From CAZDET01 sp964504335 (GTDB taxonomy: Bacteria; Bacteroidota; Bacteroidia; Chitinophagales; Saprospiraceae), in NCBI GenBank assembly GCA_964504335.1, contig CAZDET010000004.1, positions 94,818-158,817 of the forward strand: a stretch of 64,000 nucleotides of DNA, given 5' to 3'. Shown here piece after piece: positions 25,382 through 33,802 of this stretch (the first letter of the stretch is position 1; every line of letters starts with the position of its first letter). The notes beneath the pieces are model-generated. The model was not told the DNA's origin. It was given only the letters and a program-made list of their open reading frames with translations, and ran no database searches. The translations under genes and the position numbers were made by a program.

Positions 25382-27367
25382 ATGATCAAACAGTTGCTTT
25401 TCCTGTTAGGCCTGTTCTTGATAGGTAACGCGCCGGTCTTTTCCCAATCCATTGACGATGAACGCATCCTGTTTACCGTCGCTGATAAGCCGGTCTCGGT
25501 GGGAGAGTTTGTATACATCTACGACAAGACCAACGGGGATAAAGCCGACTACAGTCGGGAAAGTCTGGAGGAATACCTCGATCTATACGTAAAATTCAAG
25601 CTCAAGGTAGCCCGGGCACGGGCGATGCAGGTGGATACCATCCAATCGCTCCAGAACGAGCTGGAAGGCTATCGCAGGCAGTTGGCCGATAACTACCTCA
25701 TCGATCGCACGATTACCGATGGTTTGGTGCGCACCGTCTACGATCGGATGCAGCAGGATGTAAGCTTCTCGCATATTTTGGTAAAAGTGTCGGCCGATGC
25801 TCCGGCGGAAGATACCCTGCGGGCTTATCAAAAAGCACAGGACATCCTCAAACAGCTGCAAAAGGGCGGTGACTTTGGAGAATTGGCGGCCCAATATTCG
25901 GAGGACGCATCCAGTAAGGATCGCGGAGGTAAAGTCGGCTATTTCACGGCTCCCTTTCCCAACGGTTTTCACCAGCTGGAGGCTGCCACGTATGAAACAC
26001 CCCCCGGGAAAGTAGTCGGCCCCTGCCGAACCAGCATCGGCTACCACCTCGTGCGCGTCGACGACCGCCGAACGGCAAGGGGGGAGATGGAAGTAGCGCA
26101 CATCCTTATTCGGACCAACAAGCGCGATTCTGCTGTTGCCCGCCAATTGGCCGACTCCCTACACCAGGTGCTGGAGCAGGGCGAAATGTCGTTCGATGCC
26201 ATGGCTAACACCTTTAGCGAAGACGGGAAAACCTCCCGAAACAACGGCTATATCGGTTTCTTTGGCATCAGCCAATACCAGAAATCATTCGAAGATGCGG
26301 CATTCGGTCTCGAGCGAGACGGCAGCTTTTCTGAGCCGGTTCAATCTTCCGTCGGCTACCATATTATCAAGCGAATTTCTCGTCGCCCCATCCAACCTTT
26401 TAACGTCGAGCGCCGTCGTTTAGAGACGAGAATCAAAAGTGATGCTCGTTTCGCCGAGCTGAGGGCTCAGTTGTTAGAAGACATTAAGCAGCGGGAAAAT
26501 TTCCGGGAGAACGAGCAGGTGCTGAAGGAATTCACCGGTTCGTTGACCGATACCTTCTTCACCTTTCGCTGGAAGGCACCGGCACCCGCAGGGCGCACCC
26601 TGTTCACGCTGGGAGCGGATTACGAAGTCAGCCTGAGTACCTTCGCCGACTACCTCGCGCGGGCGTCGCGCCAGCGCGCGGCCGCTTCGGGGCAAAAGTC
26701 CCCTACGCAAACCGCAATGGAGCTGTACGACGACTTCGTCGACGACCAGTTGCTGAAATACGAGGAGTCGAAGCTGGAAGAGAATTATCCGGAGTTTCGC
26801 TCCTTGATGCGGGAATACGAAGAAGGCATCCTGCTCTTCGAAGCCACCAAGATGGAAGTATGGGATAAAGCTGCCCAGGATTCCGCGGGGTTGCAGAAAT
26901 TCTTCGACGAGCAGTTGCAGGGTAAATACCGCTGGGGGCAGCGTGCCCGCACGACGGTATATACGCTGACTCCCGAGGCCAGGACCCTCGCCGAGCAAGT
27001 GCGTCAATTCGCCAAAGGGCATACCATGGAGGAAACGCTAGACGAATTCAATGCCCCTTCCAAAACGCTCGTAACAGCAACGGAAGAATTCTTCGAGCGC
27101 AGCCGTAAGCCGGCCTTGCAATCGGTGGCCTTCGAAGCGGGTACCACTACGGAGCCGGCCTCCGAAGAAGGACGTTCAGAATTGACCTTCCTCAAAATCG
27201 AAGAAATCGTTTCTCCTCAACCCAAAACGTTGGATGAGGCGAGGGGATATGCCATTGCCGATTATCAGGATGAACTGGAGCGCCGGTGGGTCGAAGGCCT
27301 GCGTAAGCAATACGCAGTAGAAATTAATAAGAAGGTGTTCGATAGCCTCGTCAAGAAGCAAAAGTGA
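25382..27367 (+). CDS. Periplasmic peptidyl-prolyl isomerase with two parvulin domains (SurA/PpiD-like)
   Basis: From ATG 25382 the product is 661 residues with a signal peptide (MIKQLLFLLGLFLIGNAPVF). A SurA-type N-terminal helical part precedes two parvulin domains: about 120-225 (VSFSHILVKVSADAP, GDFGELAAQYSEDASS) and about 230-335 (MEVAHILIRTNKRDS, FDAMANTFSEDGKTS). The C-terminal 300 residues are helical and charged. Such chaperones assist outer-membrane protein folding. It is the first of three consecutive secreted SurA-like genes. Confidence 0.88.
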   Translation: MIKQLLFLLGLFLIGNAPVFSQSIDDERILFTVADKPVSVGEFVYIYDKTNGDKADYSRESLEEYLDLYVKFKLKVARARAMQVDTIQSLQNELEGYRRQLADNYLIDRTITDGLVRTVYDRMQQDVSFSHILVKVSADAPAEDTLRAYQKAQDILKQLQKGGDFGELAAQYSEDASSKDRGGKVGYFTAPFPNGFHQLEAATYETPPGKVVGPCRTSIGYHLVRVDDRRTARGEMEVAHILIRTNKRDSAVARQLADSLHQVLEQGEMSFDAMANTFSEDGKTSRNNGYIGFFGISQYQKSFEDAAFGLERDGSFSEPVQSSVGYHIIKRISRRPIQPFNVERRRLETRIKSDARFAELRAQLLEDIKQRENFRENEQVLKEFTGSLTDTFFTFRWKAPAPAGRTLFTLGADYEVSLSTFADYLARASRQRAAASGQKSPTQTAMELYDDFVDDQLLKYEESKLEENYPEFRSLMREYEEGILLFEATKMEVWDKAAQDSAGLQKFFDEQLQGKYRWGQRARTTVYTLTPEARTLAEQVRQFAKGHTMEETLDEFNAPSKTLVTATEEFFERSRKPALQSVAFEAGTTTEPASEEGRSELTFLKIEEIVSPQPKTLDEARGYAIADYQDELERRWVEGLRKQYAVEINKKVFDSLVKKQK

Positions 27368-27374
27368 TCAGCTA

Positions 27375-28250
27375 ATGGACAAAAGGTCCGGTAACTTTGG
27401 GGAAGATCGGTATCGGAGGTGGGCCTGGCTAGTGGCAATCATCTTAGTAGTGGGCTGTCAGGCGGCAGAACAGCAAGAGGGGCAACCACTGGCCCGGGTA
27501 CACAATCGCTATCTCTACTTGTCGGAAATGGCGGGCATGTTTCCCGAAAATGCTTCAGAAGAAGACAGTGCTTTGATCATCAAGGCCTTCGTTCGCCGGT
27601 GGGCAAAGGAAAATGTGCTTCTTCACGAAGCAGAGCGGAACATTCCCTCCGACCTCAATATCGATCGGCTGGTTCGAGACTACCGGGCGTCCCTGATTCG
27701 CTCGAACTACGAGCGCCGGTTGTTGGAAGAACGGCTGGATACCGTGGTCACCCAGGCCGAACTGCAGCAGTATTACGAAGAAAACAAAGACCAGTACCAG
27801 CTGGAAACCTCGATTATCCGTGGTTTTTTCATCAAGATTTCGCAGCCGACCCCCGAGCCCGAACGCTTGCGAAAGCTATGGGCTGGCGGCGAGGTACCCG
27901 ACCTGGAAGCCTTGCGTGCTTATTGCGACTCGTACGCACTAGAATTCTCGCTGCAGCCCGACGTGTGGATCAGCCTGAGAGAAGTTGCTTCCGAAATGCC
28001 GAAAGGCACCCTGACACCCGAAAACGTAGGATACAAAAGGGAGTTTACCCAACAAGACGAAGCCTATCAGTACTTTTTTAAGCTGATCGAGCTGAAAAAC
28101 CGTCGCGAGATCGCCCCGCTTTCCTACATCAAGCAGCAAGCGCGGAAGGTGATCCTTCACAGCCGTAAGTTGAAACTGCTGGAGCAAATTCGCGAGGAGA
28201 TGTACATGCAGGAATTGCGGCACAAAAATGTAGAGTTCTTCAATCCGTGA
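27375..28250 (+). CDS. SurA-like lipoprotein without a parvulin domain
   Basis: The 291-residue protein has a lipoprotein signal (WLVAIILVVGC, lipidated cysteine near residue 28) and a helical body of SurA N-terminal type (residues 60-150, AEERNIPSDLNIDRLV-like and QAELQQYYEENKDQYQ, which precedes the catalytic domain in real isomerases). After this point no parvulin HILV or F-x-E-LA-x-x-x-S motif appears. It lies 7 bp after the isomerase gene and 61 bp before surA. I infer a non-catalytic chaperone that helps the outer-membrane assembly pathway. Confidence 0.75.
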   Translation: MDKRSGNFGEDRYRRWAWLVAIILVVGCQAAEQQEGQPLARVHNRYLYLSEMAGMFPENASEEDSALIIKAFVRRWAKENVLLHEAERNIPSDLNIDRLVRDYRASLIRSNYERRLLEERLDTVVTQAELQQYYEENKDQYQLETSIIRGFFIKISQPTPEPERLRKLWAGGEVPDLEALRAYCDSYALEFSLQPDVWISLREVASEMPKGTLTPENVGYKREFTQQDEAYQYFFKLIELKNRREIAPLSYIKQQARKVILHSRKLKLLEQIREEMYMQELRHKNVEFFNP

Positions 28251-28311
28251 AACAATCGCACCGGTAGCGCCTTTTCTTGATGAAGGTGCCTGCCACCGTC
28301 AATGAATAGCT

Positions 28312-29703
28312 ATGAAACGAGCATACGTACTTCTGTGGATGTTGCTTCTGGCGACCACACTCTCCCTGACCGCTCAGCGACAGGTAATCGACAAGGTGGT
28401 AGCTATGGTGGGAGGAGAGATCGTATTGCTTTCGGAGGTAGAGGAGCAGTACTCCCTGTTTCGGGAAGAAAATCCGACGGCCCCGCCGGAGATGCGGTGT
28501 CAGATTATCGATCAGCTCATGACGTCCAAACTCCTGCTCAACCAGGCTAAACTGGACAGTATCGAAGTTACGGAAGACCAGGTCGAAGAGCAGCTCAATG
28601 CCCGCATTGATCGGATTCTATCCTACATGAACGGCGACATCAATCAATTTGAGGAATACTACGGCCAGACGATTACGCAAGTTAAAGATCAGTTTCGGGA
28701 AGATTTACGCAGTCAGTTGCTAATGGATCGCATGCGCGGTCAGGTGCTACAGAGCGTCAAAGTGACTCCTTCGGAGGTGAAGGCCTTTTTCGAGGCCATT
28801 CCGACCGATAGCTTGCCCTACTTCAACTCAGAAGTTGAAATCGGGGAGATCGTCGTCAAACCAACGGCCAATGATGAAGAGCGCCTGCGCACGGTGGAGC
28901 GACTAAAAGAGCTGCGTCGTCAAATCAAAGCGGGAGAAGCTACCTTCGAAGAATTGGCGCGCCGCTTCAGTGAGGACGGATCGGCCCGGATCGGTGGCGA
29001 CCTGGGCTGGGCGAAGCGGGGCAAATTCGTGCCGGAATTCGAGGCTGCGGCATACAACCTGGAGCCCGGAGAACTGAGCCCGGTCACGGAGACCGAATTC
29101 GGTTTCCACCTCATTGAGTTGCTGGAGCGCCGGGGTAATACCATCCGGGTACGCCACATCCTGACTCGCCCTGAAATCGGTGATGAAGACATAGAAGTAT
29201 CACGTACCCTCCTGGATAGTGTGCGCCAGTTAATCGTCGATGATTCGCTGAACTTTAGCCAGGCGGTGAAGCGCTTTGGAGACGAAGACGTACAAAGCTA
29301 TAACAACGACGGCCGCATGCTCAACCCGGCTACGAATAATACCTTCTTCGAAATCGGCGATCTGGACCCGGATATCTACTTCACCATCGATACCATGGAA
29401 GTAAACGATATCAGTGTACCGATCGAATTTTCCAATCCCATTGGCGAGCCGATGCTCCGCATTATTCAGCTACAATCGCGCACGTCCCCGCACCGGGCCA
29501 ACTTGCAGCAGGATTACTCAAAAATTCGGACGGCTACCGAGCAGTCTAAACAGAGTGAATCCCTCGATGAATGGATAGCGGAAAAAGTTGCAGCCACCTA
29601 CGTGACCCTCGACGAACGCTTTGCCGGCTGCCCGGAGCTTCAGAAATGGGATAAATCCGATCAATCCGTAGGAGTACCGACTGAAACAGGAAGGAGGCGC
29701 TAA
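28312..29703 (+). CDS. surA: Periplasmic chaperone / peptidyl-prolyl isomerase SurA
   Basis: The 463-residue protein has a signal peptide (MKRAYVLLWMLLLATTLSLTAQ) and the SurA N-terminal motif VIDKVVAMVGGEIVLLSEVE, followed by a parvulin domain at about 175-285 (FEELARRFSEDGSARIGGDLGW, GELSPVTETEFGFHLIELL) and a second, weaker one (about 285-400, VRHILTRPEIGD). It escorts unfolded beta-barrel proteins across the periplasm. It is third in the chaperone cluster and is followed after five bases by the unknown gene at 29709. Confidence 0.9.
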   Translation: MKRAYVLLWMLLLATTLSLTAQRQVIDKVVAMVGGEIVLLSEVEEQYSLFREENPTAPPEMRCQIIDQLMTSKLLLNQAKLDSIEVTEDQVEEQLNARIDRILSYMNGDINQFEEYYGQTITQVKDQFREDLRSQLLMDRMRGQVLQSVKVTPSEVKAFFEAIPTDSLPYFNSEVEIGEIVVKPTANDEERLRTVERLKELRRQIKAGEATFEELARRFSEDGSARIGGDLGWAKRGKFVPEFEAAAYNLEPGELSPVTETEFGFHLIELLERRGNTIRVRHILTRPEIGDEDIEVSRTLLDSVRQLIVDDSLNFSQAVKRFGDEDVQSYNNDGRMLNPATNNTFFEIGDLDPDIYFTIDTMEVNDISVPIEFSNPIGEPMLRIIQLQSRTSPHRANLQQDYSKIRTATEQSKQSESLDEWIAEKVAATYVTLDERFAGCPELQKWDKSDQSVGVPTETGRRR

Positions 29704-29708
29704 CGCGT

Positions 29709-30218
29709 ATGGCAACAGATAATCCCGCAAATACAGTTTCGTTCGAGCAATTCCTGGAATACTTTCCAAGTATCGAATTACCCGTTACCCTGGGCGAGCG
29801 AACCCACCATTTATTCAGTCGCCAGAACGACCCCCTCCCACCGCAAGTGATCGAGCAGTATTTGCTTCCAATCGAGGAAGATACTCCCGATGAGCTGACC
29901 GAATTCGTTCCGGGCTTCCGGGTCAGTGGCAAGCAGGGCTTTGTCGGGTTGGTCTATTGGAAGGCAGGACTTCTCAATTACCAGTATCGCCTGGTGACGT
30001 TTCACCTCAAGAGCGAACAATTCATCGCACAGCGCGTCCTGGCGGGCTTGTACTACGATGGATTGGAGCTGACGCAATCCGTAGCGACGATCACCCCCGA
30101 GCTTCAGATTTACGTCGTGAGCGGGCAACAGCAATCGGGCATTGAAAATTATCAGGCCGGAGGGAGCACTGCCCAGCGCTTCCAGATCAGCAGCACCGGT
30201 AAAATCGTTGAACTGTAG
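29709..30218 (+). CDS. Unknown cytoplasmic protein, 169 aa
   Basis: The gene starts ATG 29709, five bases after the surA stop, and ends before RNase R. The product has no signal peptide or membrane segment and appears to be one alpha/beta domain (FEQFLEYFPSIELPVTLGE at the start; NYQYRLVTFHLKSEQFIAQ in the middle; QRFQISSTGKIVEL at the end). I recognise no family. The tight spacing suggests it belongs to the chaperone or RNase R transcript. Confidence 0.65.
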   Translation: MATDNPANTVSFEQFLEYFPSIELPVTLGERTHHLFSRQNDPLPPQVIEQYLLPIEEDTPDELTEFVPGFRVSGKQGFVGLVYWKAGLLNYQYRLVTFHLKSEQFIAQRVLAGLYYDGLELTQSVATITPELQIYVVSGQQQSGIENYQAGGSTAQRFQISSTGKIVEL

Positions 30219-30276
30219 GAACTCAAACTATCTTCAACGCATTTCGTTTCAACAAGAAAATCAGTCAAATAATCCA

Positions 30277-32493
30277 TTGAAAAAGAAAACCAACAAAACC
30301 ACGGGTAAAAAATTAAGTGCCCGACAACTAGCAAAAGAAGTCTTTCAACTCTTCAAGCGGCAACCCAAAAAGCAACTCAACCCCAAGCAGGTCATCAAGA
30401 AACTAAAAGTGGCCAATAACCGCGACAGCGTACAGCATGCCATCAATACCCTGGTGGAAAAAAAGCAGCTCGTCGAAATGGATGACTACAAATACAAGCT
30501 CAACCGCGCCGCCCTGGCCGAAAATAGCCGCCGGGAAAATGTGGCCACCCTGGAGGGGCGGGTAGACATGACCCGCAGCGGAGCTGCTTACATCGTCGTA
30601 GAGGGGCGCGAAAACGACGTATTCATTCACCAGAAGAACATCAATACGGCCCTGAATGGCGATCGGGTCAAAATACGCGCCTGGACCGCCCGCGGCCGTC
30701 GTCGCCCGGAGGGTGAAATCCTCGAAGTCCTGGAGCGCGCCGCCGAACAGTTTGTGGGTACTCTTAATGTATTCAACCAGATTGCGGTTGTTTCCGTCGA
30801 CCGCGACTTGCCGTTCGATATTGTCATCGATCAACAATCCATTAAGGATGCCAAAACTGGCGATAAGGTCGTTGCAAAGGTCACCGACTGGCAGGGGGAT
30901 CGATTCCGCAATCCCATCGGCGAAATCATCGAGGTGCTGGGCAAACCGGGCACCAGTGATATCGAGATGAAGAGTATCCTGGTGAGCAACGGTTTCGACC
31001 TCAGCTTTCCGCCCTCCGTTTTGGAGGAGACCGCTATGCTGCCGGATGTGGTGTCGCCGCAGGAGATCAATCGCCGCCGCGATTTTCGGGAGGTTACCAC
31101 TTTCACGATTGATCCGGTGGATGCGAAGGACTTCGACGATGCGCTCTCCGTCGAGCGGTTGGAAAACGGGAATACGGCCATCGGTATACACATTGCCGAC
31201 GTGACCCACTTCGTGCGCCCCGGCAGTGCCCTCGACCAGGAGGCCCTAAAACGATCTACCTCGGTCTATTTGGTCGATCGGGTTTGCCCAATGCTTCCCG
31301 AGCGCATTTCCAATGTCTTGTGTTCGCTGCGGCCCGAAGAGGAAAAGCTTACCTTCTCCGCGGTATTTGAATTAGATAAACAGGCCAAGGTGGTCAACCG
31401 CTGGTTTGGAAAGGGGATGATTTACTCCGACCGGCGCTTCAACTACCAGGAAGCCCAGGGCATTCTGAACGAGGGGAAGGGCGATTTTTATGAAGAGCTC
31501 AACGAACTCAATAAGATCGCCAAGATGATGCGCAAGCGACGCTTCAAGGAAGGCGCTATCGATTTCGATTCGGAAGAAGTCAGGTTTCGCCTAGATGAGT
31601 CGGGAAAGCCCATCGAAATATACGTGAAGGAACGCATGGACACAAACATGCTCATCGAGGAGTTCATGCTACTCGCCAACCGTGAAGTGGCTGAATTCAT
31701 AGGGCGGAAGGAGCAAACGTTCAAAGAACAAATTCCCTTCGTATACCGCGTGCACGACGAGCCCGACCAGGAACGCGTCGAGGAATTGGCTCGCTTTGCG
31801 CAAAATATGGGCTTGCACATGGATGTGAGCAACCCCAAAGCGATTGCCCGTTCGTACAATCGCATGATGTACAAAGCCGAAACCGATCCGGGCCTGAAGC
31901 TATTGGCCCCATTGGCAATTCGCACCATGGCGAAGGCGGAATATACCACCAACAACATTGGCCACTACGGGCTGGGATTCAGCCACTATTCGCATTTTAC
32001 ATCGCCGATTCGGCGCTACGCGGATGTGCACACCCACCGGCTGTTGGAAAAAAACCTCGAATCGGGAGCGATTTTCAAGACCAACCCCACCAAGCTGGAA
32101 GAGGATTGCAAACACATCAGCCGCCAGGAACGACGGGCGACGGATGCCGAGCGGGAAAGTATTAAATACAAGCAGGTCGAGTACATCATGGATCACGTGG
32201 GCGAAACCTTCACGGGAGTCATCAATGGCCTGGCCGATTTCGGAGTATTCGTCGAATTGGTCGACAGCCGCTGCGAAGGCCGGATTGCGTTCGAACACAT
32301 GGATGAATCGTACGACATGGGCGAGGGACGCCTCACCATTCGCGGGCGCCGTACCGGGAAGGTGCTTCGCATGGGGGATCCGGTACGCGTTCGAATTCGC
32401 AACGCGAACTTGCAGAAACGCCAAATCGATTTGGAATTGGTAGAAGTACTGGAGCGCCCGAAAACCACCCAACCACAAGCAGAGGTAAAATAA
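30277..32493 (+). CDS. rnr: Ribonuclease R
   Basis: From TTG 30277 the product is 738 residues: a basic lysine-rich start (KKKTNKTTGKK), an N-terminal winged-helix region, two cold-shock domains (about 80-210), the RNB catalytic domain (about 230-570; TIDPVDAKDFDDALSVE supplies the metal-binding Asp residues) and a C-terminal S1 domain (FTGVINGLADFGVFVELVDS). RNase R degrades structured RNA 3' to 5'. No ATG lies near the expected start; an earlier in-frame TTG at 30142 would overlap the previous gene by 77 bp. TTG 30277 gives the usual lysine-rich N-terminus. Confidence 0.9.
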   Translation: MKKKTNKTTGKKLSARQLAKEVFQLFKRQPKKQLNPKQVIKKLKVANNRDSVQHAINTLVEKKQLVEMDDYKYKLNRAALAENSRRENVATLEGRVDMTRSGAAYIVVEGRENDVFIHQKNINTALNGDRVKIRAWTARGRRRPEGEILEVLERAAEQFVGTLNVFNQIAVVSVDRDLPFDIVIDQQSIKDAKTGDKVVAKVTDWQGDRFRNPIGEIIEVLGKPGTSDIEMKSILVSNGFDLSFPPSVLEETAMLPDVVSPQEINRRRDFREVTTFTIDPVDAKDFDDALSVERLENGNTAIGIHIADVTHFVRPGSALDQEALKRSTSVYLVDRVCPMLPERISNVLCSLRPEEEKLTFSAVFELDKQAKVVNRWFGKGMIYSDRRFNYQEAQGILNEGKGDFYEELNELNKIAKMMRKRRFKEGAIDFDSEEVRFRLDESGKPIEIYVKERMDTNMLIEEFMLLANREVAEFIGRKEQTFKEQIPFVYRVHDEPDQERVEELARFAQNMGLHMDVSNPKAIARSYNRMMYKAETDPGLKLLAPLAIRTMAKAEYTTNNIGHYGLGFSHYSHFTSPIRRYADVHTHRLLEKNLESGAIFKTNPTKLEEDCKHISRQERRATDAERESIKYKQVEYIMDHVGETFTGVINGLADFGVFVELVDSRCEGRIAFEHMDESYDMGEGRLTIRGRRTGKVLRMGDPVRVRIRNANLQKRQIDLELVEVLERPKTTQPQAEVK

Positions 32494-32519
32494 AACCCAC
32501 ACTCACACCCTAAAATGGA

Positions 32520-32559
32520 ATTGCCTTCCGTGAATCCGCTGGGAAATCAGGAAGGCAAT
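32520..32559. terminator. Stem-loop after rnr
   Basis: ATTGCCTTCC and its exact complement GGAAGGCAAT form a 10-bp stem with a 20-nt loop, 27 bp after the rnr stop. A second, weaker hairpin follows (TTCGATA near 32600 with TATCGAG near 32620). Placement between two convergent genes suggests transcript ends, though there is no U-run. Confidence 0.45.
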
Positions 32560-32662
32560 GCGCAGTTGTAGAGTAGTTATCATCAGACAGCCGGGAGGGC
32601 TTCGATAGAGAGATACCTTATCGAGGCGTTTCGTTGCCTATCCTTCCGACTATTTTTCGACT

Positions 32663-33763
32663 TTATTCGGTTGTTTCCTTGCTAACTACACAGATGTAGG
32701 GCAAAATGCTGTCGAACCAGTCGACGAGGGAAATTTCCCGGGCCCTTCGCAGATCACTGCACGCCTCCGATAATTGGTTGCTATCGAGGTAAGCCTGCCC
32801 ACGCAGCATGAGCAATTGGCTGTCGTCGGGAAATTGTTCGAGGGCGGCGGTCATCTTGGCAATTCCTTCCTCCTGATTGCCGGCATCGAATTCTTCTAAA
32901 CCCTCCGCGGCAGTGGCCAGCGCCGCGTCGTAAGCGGCATTGCCGGCCGAGCAGCCAGGGTCTTGCGAAGTAAACGTGAGCGACAGATCCAGGGCGGCTG
33001 GCACTTCGCGCCCCTCGAAGACGGCAGGCTGCCAGTTGCCGGAGGTCGCGACGGATGCGTGAATTGCCTCGTACCAGAAGTCGAATCCCAGGTCGTTGTA
33101 ATCGACTATATCCAATACCCGAGCGCGGCCGTCGGGACCGATTTGAAGCTTGACATCAATTTGCCCCCGCCGGCAGGTGCTGTCTCCACTGGGCGGATAA
33201 CTCAACACGCTATCGATGAAGGCAGTGAGCCGCTCGGACCCCCCGTTGAAAGCCGGTGCCTGGTCGAGTTGGGTATATACCGTATCCCTGTCGATGAGTA
33301 CGTAGGGCTTGGGTTCCTCCAGTCGAAACCGAACGGGAAGCGTATACCGGTAGCGGACCTCCTTTTCATCCAGGCGAGCGGGAATAAAGCGGAAGTTTGC
33401 ATCCTGCATTGCCAATAGTACACTCAGGGCCGCCAGGCCCGTATTACCGCCGAGATCCCGGACAATTTTCGGATTGCTGATGGTACCGTCCTTTTCTACA
33501 ACGAAGTCCAGGACGACGGTGCCCTGGATGTTCTGTTGCCGGGCCTCCTCCGGGTAGAGGATGCGCTGGGATACGAACTCCAGCAGGGCTTGCTGCGAGC
33601 AGGCTTGCTTGGCGGCGATCGTAGTATCGAGATTATTGCAGCCCGGAGACAACGGTGCCTGCTGAACGATGGTATAAATGGTAGTGTCGGACGCTGTCTC
33701 CTGGGCGCGGAGCCCCAGGAAACTCAATAAGAACATAAACAGAAGAAAGGTCTGTCGAAGCAT
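32663..33763 (-). CDS. Secreted TonB C-terminal-domain protein with TPR tail
   Basis: The 366-residue protein has a signal peptide (MLRQTFLLFMFLLSFLGLRAQ) instead of a TonB membrane anchor. Residues about 60-150 form a TonB-C domain (RILYPEEARQQNIQGTVVLD, ending in YRYTLPVRFRLEEPKP). A second, divergent TonB-C-like unit lies at about 165-270 (GQIDVKLQIGPDGRARVLDI). The C-terminal 90 residues contain a TPR-like repeat (EGIAKMTAALEQFPDDSQLL). Because it lacks an anchor and a Pro-rich linker, it is not a classic energy transducer. It could act as a periplasmic scaffold; function is inferred only. Confidence 0.75.
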   Translation of the reverse strand: MLRQTFLLFMFLLSFLGLRAQETASDTTIYTIVQQAPLSPGCNNLDTTIAAKQACSQQALLEFVSQRILYPEEARQQNIQGTVVLDFVVEKDGTISNPKIVRDLGGNTGLAALSVLLAMQDANFRFIPARLDEKEVRYRYTLPVRFRLEEPKPYVLIDRDTVYTQLDQAPAFNGGSERLTAFIDSVLSYPPSGDSTCRRGQIDVKLQIGPDGRARVLDIVDYNDLGFDFWYEAIHASVATSGNWQPAVFEGREVPAALDLSLTFTSQDPGCSAGNAAYDAALATAAEGLEEFDAGNQEEGIAKMTAALEQFPDDSQLLMLRGQAYLDSNQLSEACSDLRRAREISLVDWFDSILPYICVVSKETTE

Positions 33764-33802
33764 TAGTCGATTGGTTCTATACTGATTCGGTGTGGCTCGG
33801 AA

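Noticed and set aside
30142..30276. Upstream extension of RNase R
   Set aside because: It begins at another TTG, overlaps the previous gene by 77 bp and adds no conserved residues.
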